Assembly (NCBI GenBank): GCA_043823825.1 | Contig: JBDRTU010000060.1 | Span: 1-34,999, forward strand | Length of the DNA stretch: 34,999 nt | Direction: 5' to 3' | Source of the DNA: JBDRTU01 sp043823825 | Lineage (GTDB): Bacteria > Patescibacteriota > Patescibacteriia > Veblenbacterales > UBA10138 | Shown: piece after piece, positions 1 through 8,103 of the stretch | Layout: each line of letters begins with the position of its first letter | Numbering within the stretch: position 1 is the stretch's first letter | Made by a program: the position numbers and the translations under genes | Notes under the pieces: model-generated | Database searches by the model: none | Told to the model about the DNA's origin: nothing | The model's input: the letters and a program-made list of their open reading frames with translations, nothing else

Positions 1-35
1 CTTCAAGTTTAATCCCTAGGCGATACTAATTTTTT

Positions 36-41
36 AAGGAG
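36..41 (+). promoter_or_regulatory. Strong Shine-Dalgarno site of the surface protein gene
   Basis: AAGGAG lies 10 nt before the ATG at 52, a near-perfect match to the anti-Shine-Dalgarno core. Most other genes in the window have no recognisable ribosome-binding site, so this site suggests high translation of an abundant surface protein. The remaining bases 1-35 hold no gene that I can support; no promoter is clear there and it probably lies upstream of the window. Confidence 0.75.
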
Positions 42-51
42 TAAAAAATAA

Positions 52-3000
52 ATGTCTAACTTCAAAAAATTTACTTTCGTCACAGTAGCCATCATGATGG
101 TGCTCTGGTCCATAGGCGGTGCACTGGTTCCTATAGAAGCAGAGGCCGCCTCGGCTGGTGACTTGATTAAGTTGGCAGACAGTAGCGCTGTCTACTACTA
201 TGACGGAACTAAGAGATATGTTTTCCCTAATGAAAAAACGTACAAATCATGGTACGCTGATTTTTCTGGGGTAGTAACAGTATCTCAAACAGAAATGGAA
301 GGTATTGACTTTGGCGGTAATATAACCATACGACCAGGAACCTGGCTCGTTAAGGTAACTACCATTCCCAAAGTTTATGCAGTTGAACCTGGTGGCATAC
401 TCCGCTGGGTTGATAGTGAAGCCAGAGCAATCGCTCTTTATGGAGCAAACTGGAATACAATGATTGTTGATGTACCAGATCCTTTCTGGGTCAACTACTC
501 AACTGGTGCTGACATAACCACTGATCAACATACGGTGGGCACGCTAGTGAAATATGCTGGCGATGATACCACTTATTATACTGATGCTGGTGGAGTAAAG
601 CGACCAGTTGCTTCGGATGCTGCGATGGCAGCCAATATGTTCCGCAGTGAATTTGTTCGCAACACAGCGATTACTTACTCTGATGGTTCATCCATCACTG
701 GTAAGGAATCTGATTTAGTAAATGTTTCTAGTTCTTCTGCTCCTGTAGCAGTAACTGGCGATATTGCTGTAGCGCTTGATGCGGCCACACCGGCTTCGGC
801 CACTGTGCCACAAAGCGCCACTTCAGTTCCTTTCCTAAAGTTCACGGTGACTAATGGTAACAGCACTGCTGTAACCATTACCAACCTTACTTTGCATCGT
901 TCTGGTCCTGGTGCTACTGCCGACTTTGATAATTTATATATTTATCAGGGTTCAACCAGGTTAACCAGCGGGCGCACTGTAAACTCGTCAAGCAATAATG
1001 CGGTTTACTCAAGTATGAGCGTTTCCGTACCAGCTGGCGGTTCAGTAACACTAGATGTGTTAGCTGATATGAATTCTAGCGCTGGTTCTGGTAATGTTCA
1101 CACCTTTGAGGTAACCAGTCTAACTGCCTCTTCGGCTACTGCTTCGGGTACTGCTAAAGGTAACCCAATGACAGTGGCTGGTATTGATTCAGGCAGTATG
1201 ACTATTGCCAAGAACGGTACTATCACCAACCCTAAAGTTGCTGAAAAGAATGTGGAAATTGCTCAGTTCCAGGTAACTGCTGGATCAGTTGAAGATGTTG
1301 AGTTAAAGCGCATTGCTTTATTCAACTCTGGTAATATCTCCCGCAGTAACCTTTCTAACTTTGTTATGAAGGACAGAGCTACTGGTACTGCCGTGGCCAC
1401 TGCTGATGCGATTAATAGCAAAGACTTAGTTGTCTTTGAATTTGCCACTCCCGTAGCGTTTGATAAGGGTAATGCTAAGACCTATTCGGTTTATGCCGAT
1501 GTCGGAGCTTCAGCCAAATCTGGTGATACTATTGCTATGTATCTAGAGAATTCGGCTGATTTGTTTGCTGTTGGTAAAACCTATGGTTATGGCACTAGCG
1601 TGACACGCACTACATATGATGGTGACAGCTGTACTTCATCCGCTGGCGACTGTTCTTACAGCGCAGTGGATGCTGGTCAGCTAACCATTACCTTAAACGG
1701 TCCTTCAGCTTCTGATGTTGCCAAAAACGGTAAGGATGTAGAGATTCTGAATTTCACCATGGCCGCTCAAGTAGAAGTGGAAGTTCGTCAGTTCTCTTTA
1801 ATCTTGAATAACGGTGGTTCAAGTACTGCCAACTTTAATGACGGCACTACCTCTAACTACACTGATCTTAAGATTACTGATACTTCAACTGGTACCGTAG
1901 TTTGGGGTCCTTCTGACCTCTCGGGTACTGGTTCGGCTACTAGCCAAGACATCCTCTTTACCGAGGACACTACTTTAGCTGCTGGCAGCGCTACCACTTA
2001 TTCAGTAACTGTTGATATTGCTAATTTAGCCGATGTGGTAGATGGAGATGTGATTGCCGCTACTATTGATGTTTCCGACTTCTCTAATCAAGTAAAGAAC
2101 TTGTCTAACAATAGCTTCTTAGCTACCACTGATATTGTTCCTGGCTCGGATGTATCTGGTAACCAAATGACAGTAAGGGTACCATCCCTCACTATCACCT
2201 TGGCTACTACTCCAACCAGCCAAACCTATATTAAGGGTACTATTAAGAAAGACTTTATTGGTTTTAACTTTACTGCTGGTATAGCTACCAATGTAATTGT
2301 TAACTCCATTATGACCACTTGCTACATTGATGATTCCAATGTGGAAACTGATTTTGTCAAAGGTCAAGACACTGATGCCAGCGGTGGCACCACTTCTTGT
2401 CAGGATGATGTTCCAACCGTGCGTCTAAAAGTTGACGGCGACTATAAGGGTGATGCTAAGAGTCCAGGCGCAACTACTAGTGGTACCTCTACCTTCTCTA
2501 GCTTGGGCTTAGAGATTGCTGCTGGTACTACTAAAGTAGTAATTGTGGAAGGTGATATTTCTCAGTCTGCTTACCGTAACAGTAATGTGGAGCGAATTGC
2601 CTTTGACTTGGTTGATGTCTCGGCAGATATTGCTGTGGCTGACCCGCAAGGCAACTCAATAACTGCTACTGGTGATGCGGTAAATGGCGGCACTTCGCCT
2701 AATCGTATTGTCACTATTAGTAATGCTGGTACCTTAACAGTAGGCGCGGCGCCAACTGAAATTGACGTTAATGATTCACGAATCGTTACTGCTGGTTCGC
2801 AGGGTGTAACAGTTTCCAAGTTTAAGTTCACAGCGCAAAATGAGGAATTAAAGGTAACTAAGATGAGGATCAAACTGGTTTCAGCTGATGCTGATGCTGA
2901 TGTATCCGATGCCATTACTGCTATTTACCTTTATGACGGCGCTACTAAGGTAGCTGGCCCGGTTTCACCTACGCCAGTGACAGCAGCTGGCACTACTGAT

Positions 3001-3864
3001 GCGCAAGCGGACTTTAACACTATTTCACCAGCCTTTATCGTACCTAAAGATGGTTCTCGCACCTTAACAGTTAAGGTGGACATGAACACCATTTCTGGCG
3101 GAGCAGATTCTGGTGATGAGTTTAGTATTGATCTAGAGGCTGACGATAATGCTGAAGCCAGGGGTACTTCTGGCTCAACTGTGTTAACTGACTTAGGTAC
3201 TGACACTGCTGGTAATGATGTAGTAATGCGTAAGAGCCAACCAAAAATTGAGCTAGTTACCAACCCACACGGCACCACTTTGTCCAACGGCACTATTACT
3301 TTGCTTAAGTTTAAAGTGACTGCTATGGATGACGATGTCTCCTTAAAGCACTTCACTTTTGAAACAGCTAACTCTGATGGTACTAACGTTACCGTCGCCA
3401 GTCAGTCAATTAAGCAAACTGGTCAGAGTAACCTGACAGTTACCTCTAGTATCGCTGGTACTACTACTATTACCACCAACATTACCTTTAACTCAGCCGA
3501 AGCCATTAGTCGTGGCGCTTCCAAGACTTATGAGTTTCAAGGTAGTGTTACTGGCGCGGCCTCGGCCGACCAGCTGTCCACCAAGCTCTTGGGCGACACA
3601 GCCACAGTAACTGGTGAGCTGGACGACTTAATAGCAGCGCAGCGCATTGACGACTTAGATGCGGTGTTAAATGTTGGTGACGATTCAGCCGCTGCAGACG
3701 CTTATAACGTTATTTGGTCAGATGAATCAGCTATCCCGCACAATGATACGGCCGATGGCGATGCAGACGGCACAGATAATGCTACAGCGTCCAATGACTG
3801 GACCAATGGTAGGTATGTGAAGACTGTCGCAACCGACAGCCAAGCCCTTACCTTCCCGTCCTAA
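52..3864 (+). CDS. Secreted surface-layer-like protein of repeated beta-sandwich domains
   Basis: This 1270-residue protein starts with a signal peptide (basic MSNFKK, hydrophobic stretch to about residue 26, likely cleavage after the AEA-type motif near 31-33). Residues about 35-225 form an aromatic- and Gly-rich N-terminal domain of the kind found in Patescibacteria surface proteins. After a Ser-rich linker come about six divergent Ig-like beta-sandwich units, each ending in a TYxVxVDV-like or equivalent strand and starting with an xLTVxxxP-like strand (near 236, 380, 543, 713, 890 and 1062). It is very rich in Thr, Ser, Ala and Gly, which makes it a good substrate for O-glycosylation. Only four cysteines were seen, in two close pairs (C527/C534 and C757/C783), fitting extracellular disulfides. 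The C-terminus contains a SNDWTNG stretch that I associate with full-length members of such proteins, so it looks complete. Its codons are richer in GC than those of many neighbours. No SLH or sortase motif was seen. The S-layer role is inferred; the exact function is unknown. Confidence 0.8.
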   Translation: MSNFKKFTFVTVAIMMVLWSIGGALVPIEAEAASAGDLIKLADSSAVYYYDGTKRYVFPNEKTYKSWYADFSGVVTVSQTEMEGIDFGGNITIRPGTWLVKVTTIPKVYAVEPGGILRWVDSEARAIALYGANWNTMIVDVPDPFWVNYSTGADITTDQHTVGTLVKYAGDDTTYYTDAGGVKRPVASDAAMAANMFRSEFVRNTAITYSDGSSITGKESDLVNVSSSSAPVAVTGDIAVALDAATPASATVPQSATSVPFLKFTVTNGNSTAVTITNLTLHRSGPGATADFDNLYIYQGSTRLTSGRTVNSSSNNAVYSSMSVSVPAGGSVTLDVLADMNSSAGSGNVHTFEVTSLTASSATASGTAKGNPMTVAGIDSGSMTIAKNGTITNPKVAEKNVEIAQFQVTAGSVEDVELKRIALFNSGNISRSNLSNFVMKDRATGTAVATADAINSKDLVVFEFATPVAFDKGNAKTYSVYADVGASAKSGDTIAMYLENSADLFAVGKTYGYGTSVTRTTYDGDSCTSSAGDCSYSAVDAGQLTITLNGPSASDVAKNGKDVEILNFTMAAQVEVEVRQFSLILNNGGSSTANFNDGTTSNYTDLKITDTSTGTVVWGPSDLSGTGSATSQDILFTEDTTLAAGSATTYSVTVDIANLADVVDGDVIAATIDVSDFSNQVKNLSNNSFLATTDIVPGSDVSGNQMTVRVPSLTITLATTPTSQTYIKGTIKKDFIGFNFTAGIATNVIVNSIMTTCYIDDSNVETDFVKGQDTDASGGTTSCQDDVPTVRLKVDGDYKGDAKSPGATTSGTSTFSSLGLEIAAGTTKVVIVEGDISQSAYRNSNVERIAFDLVDVSADIAVADPQGNSITATGDAVNGGTSPNRIVTISNAGTLTVGAAPTEIDVNDSRIVTAGSQGVTVSKFKFTAQNEELKVTKMRIKLVSADADADVSDAITAIYLYDGATKVAGPVSPTPVTAAGTTDAQADFNTISPAFIVPKDGSRTLTVKVDMNTISGGADSGDEFSIDLEADDNAEARGTSGSTVLTDLGTDTAGNDVVMRKSQPKIELVTNPHGTTLSNGTITLLKFKVTAMDDDVSLKHFTFETANSDGTNVTVASQSIKQTGQSNLTVTSSIAGTTTITTNITFNSAEAISRGASKTYEFQGSVTGAASADQLSTKLLGDTATVTGELDDLIAAQRIDDLDAVLNVGDDSAAADAYNVIWSDESAIPHNDTADGDADGTDNATASNDWTNGRYVKTVATDSQALTFPS

Positions 3865-3880
3865 TGAGTTGATTGAGTTT

Positions 3881-3949
3881 GTATCTTTAGCCCCGTGGTT
3901 TAGTTGAAGGGAACTATCCACCGAGGTTCTCTAGAAGAAAAAAAGATAC
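3881..3949 (+). ncRNA. Structured 3' UTR element downstream of the surface protein gene
   Basis: GTATCTTT (3881-3888) pairs perfectly with AAAGATAC (3942-3949), closing a domain that contains an inner hairpin: GTGG (3895-3898) with CCAC (3918-3921) and TAGTT with AACTA around a short loop. The element sits 17 nt after the stop codon and just before the terminator. AGCCCC at 3889-3894 repeats the bases of the terminator's left arm (3954-3959) and could compete for its right arm, so a role in mRNA stability or in read-through to the next genes is possible. No known RNA family was recognised. Confidence 0.4.
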
Positions 3950-3952
3950 CTT

Positions 3953-3988
3953 AAGCCCCTCGATGTACATCGAGGGGCTTTATGTTTT
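3953..3988 (+). terminator. Rho-independent terminator after the surface protein gene
   Basis: Bases 3953-3980 form a perfect 28-nt palindrome (arms AAGCCCCTCGATG and its complement around TA), GC-rich in the middle of the stem and followed by TATGTTTTT. It lies about 90 nt after the stop codon. The T-tract is slightly interrupted, but a stem of this length is a convincing terminator that separates the surface protein gene from the TPR/Wzy operon. Confidence 0.85.
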
Positions 3989-4015
3989 TGCTAATTTTAG
4001 TTAAAATATGTTTAA

Positions 4016-4125
4016 GAGATTGCTGCGGTCGCTTCACTCTCTCGCAATGACAGTGTAGGAGTCAGCCCTGCCCTTTTCTCTCTGCGTCATTGCGAGTCCC
4101 GCCGACTGGCGGGACGAAGCAATCT
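4016..4125. repeat. Intergenic inverted-repeat element with nested hairpin
   Basis: The outer arms are AGATTGCT (4017-4024) and AGCAATCT (4118-4125). Inside them are TCGCAATGAC (4042-4051) and its exact complement GTCATTGCGA (4086-4095). The right half contains a perfect 8-bp hairpin, GTCCCGCC (4096-4103) and GGCGGGAC (4108-4115), with loop GACT. Together with 3865-4015 this fills the 299-nt gap between the surface protein and the TPR gene, and no gene is seen in it. Short palindromic repeats with a core such as GTCATTGCGAG and AGCAATC are dispersed between genes in many bacterial genomes. It resembles a small non-autonomous (MITE- or REP-like) element. Confidence 0.65.
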
Positions 4126-4163
4126 ACTACCTTAACAGGAATAAATAGTTAAATTTAAGAATT

Positions 4164-4886
4164 ATGCTCTATCGTCAATATTTAAATTTCACAAAAAATA
4201 AATTAACTGTCTCTATCATAATAATTATTATAATTATTATTTCAGGTTTTAGCGCTTGGCAATGGGTAGTCAAACCTCAGCTAGAGTATCAGAAACAACT
4301 GGCAGCTAATCAGGAGAGGATGCAACAAACCGAAGTCCGCATACAAGAAGCTAATCCAGAGCTGTTAGCCAACTTAAAACAAGGGATTAGTGATATGGAG
4401 CAGGCACTTAACAAGGATCCGGAAAATTCATTTAACTGGTTTCAGTTAGGGACTAATAAAAAATCATTAGGCGACTATTTAGGGGCCGAGCAGGCTTTCC
4501 GACAAGCCCTGGCGATTGATAAAGAATCAGTTACGGCAGCTATGAATTTGGGAGTGATGTATCAGGATTGGGGTAAATACCAGCAGTCAGAAGATGCTTA
4601 TAGAGAAATAATAAACCGCCAGCCGCTGTTTGCCGAGGGTTATCTGCGTTTAGCTGAACTTTATTTGTCTGCCGTTTGGCGCGACAGCAGTGATGCTGAG
4701 CAGATTTTGCTTTATGGATTAAATAGAACTAGAAATAATCCAGCTATTGTAGTAACTTTGGCCCGATATTATGAAGAGGTTGGTAACAAGGAACAGGCGC
4801 TTAATTATTATGGCCAATATATGCAATTGGTGCCAGAAGAGCAAAAAGATGATATCTTGGGCATTATTAGAGAATTACAAAAATGA
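4164..4886 (+). CDS. Membrane-anchored TPR protein
   Basis: This 240-residue protein has one N-terminal transmembrane segment (about 14-36) that contains nine isoleucines in a row (18-26). A Gln/Glu-rich coiled-coil-like spacer (40-70) follows, then about four tetratricopeptide units (roughly 88-121, 122-155, 156-192 and 193-225) with the usual W/Y, L-G, Y/A and A-P positions. The basic N-terminus suggests that the TPR part lies outside the cytoplasmic membrane. The stop codon overlaps the start of the next gene (ATGA, 4883-4886), so the two are probably translated together and the proteins may form a complex. TPR partners of Wzy/ligase-type enzymes usually act as scaffolds; that role is inferred. 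No good ribosome-binding site is seen at 4164. Confidence 0.8.
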   Translation: MLYRQYLNFTKNKLTVSIIIIIIIIISGFSAWQWVVKPQLEYQKQLAANQERMQQTEVRIQEANPELLANLKQGISDMEQALNKDPENSFNWFQLGTNKKSLGDYLGAEQAFRQALAIDKESVTAAMNLGVMYQDWGKYQQSEDAYREIINRQPLFAEGYLRLAELYLSAVWRDSSDAEQILLYGLNRTRNNPAIVVTLARYYEEVGNKEQALNYYGQYMQLVPEEQKDDILGIIRELQK

Positions 4887-7015
4887 CCTCTTCGGCTGAT
4901 AACCTGACCAAACTATTACGAGGTGGTTTATTTTTGATTTTATTAATACCGCTCGTAACATCTCCAACCACTCCCAATTATTGGCTTTATGCTCGCGGCT
5001 GGGTTATTTTTTGGTTAATTGATTTAATGCTGATCGCCTGGGCAATCGGGGCTTATAATTATCCACAATTTCGCCCTCGGCGAAGTTGGCTGAATTGGGG
5101 AGTGGCAGCACTTTTAGCAGCCAGTTTAACAGCATTAATATTTAGTGTGTCGCCCTTAAAAAGTTGGTGGGGCACTCATTTGCGGCAGTATGAAGCTGGC
5201 TGGTGGGCTTTACTACACTATGGTTTATTATTTTTAGTTGTCAGCAGTACTTTTAAAAGCAAAAGTGATTGGTTGAAAATATTTAAGTGGTCGGTTGGTG
5301 TTAGTTTATTAGTCTCGCTTTATAGCTTGGCCCAGTATTTTAATTTACCTTTTACTACCTTGGCGGTTGATGGACGGGTATCGGCCGCTTTTGGCAATCC
5401 TATTTATTTAGCTGTTTATTTATTATTTCATTTATTTTTAGCAGCTTGGCTTTGGCTTAAAGAAGAAAGACCAAAATATAATTGGGTTTATCTTGGTATT
5501 ATTTTATTAGAGTTGGCCGTAATTTTACTTACCAAATCACAAGGGGTGTTTTTAGGTTTGGGGGTTGGGGTGCTAGTGTTAGTACTCGGTTGGTTTGGTA
5601 AGAGTAACTGGCAACGGTGGTTGCTCGGTATAGTGGTTGTTTTAACTTTGGGAGCAACACTGGTGGTGGCTTTAAAACCAGCGCCTTTTTTAAACTTAGG
5701 TGATCAGTCATTAGGTAATCGCTTTTTGACTTGGGGTAGCGGTATTAAGTCTTTAATCCAGCGGCCGTTGGTAGGATGGGGCCAGGAAAACTTTAATATT
5801 GCTTTTGAGAAAAATTATAATCCAGCGATTTATTTTAGAACTGGCGATATTACTTGGTTTGATCGGGCGCATAATATTTTTATAGAGTGGCTGGTGACTG
5901 CCGGATTTTTAGGGTTGCTTGCTTATTTGTTTGTTTGGTGGGCATTAGTTAAAACATTTACTACCTGGTCCGAGAGGAAAGAGCAGGCTATCTTAACAGG
6001 TTTAGCTGCTGCTTATTTAGTTCAGAATAGTTTTTTGTTTGATTTTAATTTCAGCTATTTATTATTTTTTCTGTTTCTGGCCTTTATTGGTTCTCAAACC
6101 ATTGTTTTTAAAGAATTAAAGCAGAATCGCCAACCAGCTTGGTGGCTGGTAGGGGTTGTTGGTGTATCTCTAATCGTGTTTAGTATTGGTTTTGGCAGTA
6201 ATACCATATCGTCAGCTAAATGGCAGGAGCAGGCTAAAAATGTTAATGATTCAGTGGTTAGTTTGGAATTAACTAAAAAAGCTTTAAAGCTTCAAAGTCC
6301 GGCCAATTTGTTATTAATTAGAGAAGACAAAATACTTGTCAGTTTGGGGTTTGTCGCGGAAGCTGATCGGCTTGAGTTAATTAATTATTATTTAACCAAA
6401 CTAGAGCAGGAAATAAAAAAATACTCTCCCGAAGCGCCGCTTTGGTATCGCCAAGGTCAGCTTTATGATTTACGTTTTACTGACACTAAAGATCCGGCTG
6501 ATTTAACTTTAGCTTATCAAGCTTTAATTAAGGCTCAAGAGTTAAGTCCCAAACGTCAGCAAATTGCTTTTGAGCTGGCTCATAACCGACGGTTGGCAGG
6601 TGATACAGCAGCCAGTGTAAAGGTATTGGAGCAGGCGGTTAGTCTTAATCCTAGTTTACCAGTTTCCCGTTTATTTTTAGGTTTAGCGTATTTAACTGAT
6701 GATCAAGATCAACAGGGAACAGTAGAGATTAAACAGGCTTTCCAAATAGGTTATCAATTAGAAGCCGATGACCATAATCGTGTTGATTTTTTACTTAGCT
6801 ACTATACCAATACTTTAAATTACGAAATGATTGAGTTGTTGTATCAGGAGTTAATTAAAAAAGACGAAGAAGCAGATTACTACGTAAAACTGGCTGCGGT
6901 TAAAGCAGAGTTGGGGAAGAAAGAGGAGGCGATTGAGGCGGCTTTGAAAGCTTGGGAACTGGATTATTATTTAGGAGATGAGGTGCAGCTTTTTATTGAA
7001 CAGTTACAGAATTAA
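4883..7015 (+). CDS. O-antigen ligase/polymerase-like (Wzy_C) membrane protein with C-terminal TPRs
   Basis: This is a 710-residue polytopic protein. Residues about 10-445 hold roughly 10-12 hydrophobic segments with features of the Wzy/WaaL/PglL superfamily: a WWGTHLRQYEGWW-like loop after the third or fourth segment and a large extracytoplasmic loop ending in DRAHNIFIEWL (His330), where WaaL and PglL enzymes carry an essential His. Residues about 500-710 form extracytoplasmic TPR-like helices (for example ALKLQSP, ALIKAQELSP, VLEQAVSLNP). The family transfers or polymerises polyprenyl-diphosphate-linked glycans on the outer face of the membrane. Its position after the surface-layer gene and its TPR partner make transfer to a protein acceptor plausible, but polymerase, ligase and oligosaccharyltransferase cannot be told apart by sequence alone. 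It is about 1.5 times the size of a plain ligase because of the TPR fusion. Confidence 0.8.
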   Translation: MTSSADNLTKLLRGGLFLILLIPLVTSPTTPNYWLYARGWVIFWLIDLMLIAWAIGAYNYPQFRPRRSWLNWGVAALLAASLTALIFSVSPLKSWWGTHLRQYEAGWWALLHYGLLFLVVSSTFKSKSDWLKIFKWSVGVSLLVSLYSLAQYFNLPFTTLAVDGRVSAAFGNPIYLAVYLLFHLFLAAWLWLKEERPKYNWVYLGIILLELAVILLTKSQGVFLGLGVGVLVLVLGWFGKSNWQRWLLGIVVVLTLGATLVVALKPAPFLNLGDQSLGNRFLTWGSGIKSLIQRPLVGWGQENFNIAFEKNYNPAIYFRTGDITWFDRAHNIFIEWLVTAGFLGLLAYLFVWWALVKTFTTWSERKEQAILTGLAAAYLVQNSFLFDFNFSYLLFFLFLAFIGSQTIVFKELKQNRQPAWWLVGVVGVSLIVFSIGFGSNTISSAKWQEQAKNVNDSVVSLELTKKALKLQSPANLLLIREDKILVSLGFVAEADRLELINYYLTKLEQEIKKYSPEAPLWYRQGQLYDLRFTDTKDPADLTLAYQALIKAQELSPKRQQIAFELAHNRRLAGDTAASVKVLEQAVSLNPSLPVSRLFLGLAYLTDDQDQQGTVEIKQAFQIGYQLEADDHNRVDFLLSYYTNTLNYEMIELLYQELIKKDEEADYYVKLAAVKAELGKKEEAIEAALKAWELDYYLGDEVQLFIEQLQN

Positions 7016-7041
7016 TTTTAATGGTTATTAGTACAATAGAC

Positions 7042-7070
7042 TTGCTTTTAAAGATAATTTTAGTTAAAGT
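7042..7070 (+). promoter_or_regulatory. Candidate sigma70-type promoter for the gmd operon
   Basis: TTGCTT (7042-7047) and TAAAGT (7065-7070) are separated by exactly 17 nt, in the 72-nt gap before gmd (ATG 7088). Both boxes are imperfect, so this is weak support. A start about 7 nt after the -10 box would give a leader near 11 nt. Confidence 0.3.
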
Positions 7071-7087
7071 GAGTAAGCTTATTATCT

Positions 7088-8098
7088 ATGAAAAAAGCTT
7101 TAATTACGGGAGTTACTGGCCAAGATGGTTCGTATTTAGCTGAGTTACTTTTGGCCAAAGATTATGAGGTTGACGGTATTATCCGCCGAGCTTCTACTTT
7201 TAATACCGAACGGGTCAACCATTTATTTAAAGAAATTCATACTCCCGGCCTTAAGTTTAAATTACATTATGGTGATTTGGCTGATGCCAATACTATTCGT
7301 AAGTTAATTTACTCTATTAAGCCGGATGAGATTTATAACTTAGGTGCTCAGTCGCATGTCCGTGTTAGCTTTGATATTCCCGAGTATACAGCTAACATAG
7401 ATGCTTTAGGAGCTTTAAGAATTTTAGAAGCGGTAAAAGATTGGCAGACGGAAGGGGGTAAGCCTATTAAATTGTATCAAGCCAGTTCATCGGAGATGTT
7501 TGGTCAAGGTGCTCCGCCACAAAATGAGAAAACTCCTTTTCATCCCCGCAGCCCTTATGGGTGTGCTAAAGTTTTTGCTTTTCACACTACTGTAAATTAC
7601 CGCGAGGCTTATGGTATTTATGCCGTGAATGGCATTTTATTTAATCACGAAAGCCCTAGGCGAGGTGAAACTTTTGTTACCCGTAAAATTACCCGAGGGA
7701 TTGCTAGGATTAAGGCAGGGTTAGATAAAAAGATTTATTTAGGAAACTTAGAAGCTAAACGAGACTGGGGTTATGCGCCGGAATATATGGAAGCTGCTTA
7801 TTTGATGCTGCAGCATCCTCAGCCTGATGATTATGTTATTGGCACAGGTGAAAGTCATTCAGTGAAAGAGTTTGCGGAAGCGGCTTTTAAACAAGCGGGC
7901 TTGGGTAATTGGCAAGATTATATTGAAATAGATCCGCGTTATTTCCGCCCTGCGGAAGTAGAAAATTTAGTGGCTGATGCTAGTAAGGCTAAGGCAAAAT
8001 TAGGTTGGCAAGCGCGCACTAAATTTGCGGATTTAGTTAAGATCATGATAGAAGCTGATTTAAAAAGAGTGCGGAAACCTTCCGCGCCAGTAGGTTAA
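7088..8098 (+). CDS. gmd: GDP-mannose 4,6-dehydratase
   Basis: It converts GDP-D-mannose to GDP-4-keto-6-deoxy-D-mannose with bound NADP, in the cytoplasm. The 336 residues carry the Rossmann motif TGVTGQDG (8-15), the family stretch IIRRASTFNTERVNH (31-45), the catalytic SSSEMFG region (133-139) and the YxxxK pair Y157/K161 in SPYGCAK. LFNHESPRRGETFVTRK and the RDWGYAPEY stretch are also diagnostic of Gmd, and the length is normal. It is the first gene of an operon that runs to 14351, and the next gene starts 5 nt after its stop. The following Nudix, ColD-type and Fcl-type genes indicate that the product is turned into a GDP-6-deoxy or 3,6-dideoxy sugar. No manB or manC is in the window, so GDP-mannose must come from elsewhere. 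Confidence 0.95.
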   Translation: MKKALITGVTGQDGSYLAELLLAKDYEVDGIIRRASTFNTERVNHLFKEIHTPGLKFKLHYGDLADANTIRKLIYSIKPDEIYNLGAQSHVRVSFDIPEYTANIDALGALRILEAVKDWQTEGGKPIKLYQASSSEMFGQGAPPQNEKTPFHPRSPYGCAKVFAFHTTVNYREAYGIYAVNGILFNHESPRRGETFVTRKITRGIARIKAGLDKKIYLGNLEAKRDWGYAPEYMEAAYLMLQHPQPDDYVIGTGESHSVKEFAEAAFKQAGLGNWQDYIEIDPRYFRPAEVENLVADASKAKAKLGWQARTKFADLVKIMIEADLKRVRKPSAPVG

Positions 8099-8103
8099 GT
8101 TTT

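Noticed and set aside
2931..3356. A 141-codon open frame on the minus strand within the surface protein gene, and similar antisense frames at 2571-2915 and 675-884
   Set aside because: They lie inside a well-supported gene whose Thr/Ser/Ala/Gly-rich codons leave the other strand open. No ribosome-binding site, promoter or protein family features were seen.
3889..3940. A tRNA-like segment (TTTAGTTGAAGGGAAC and GAGGTTCTCTAG) after the surface protein gene
   Set aside because: No anticodon arm, acceptor stem or standard T-arm (GGTTCGAATCC) could be arranged. The hairpin reading of the region explains the pairing better.
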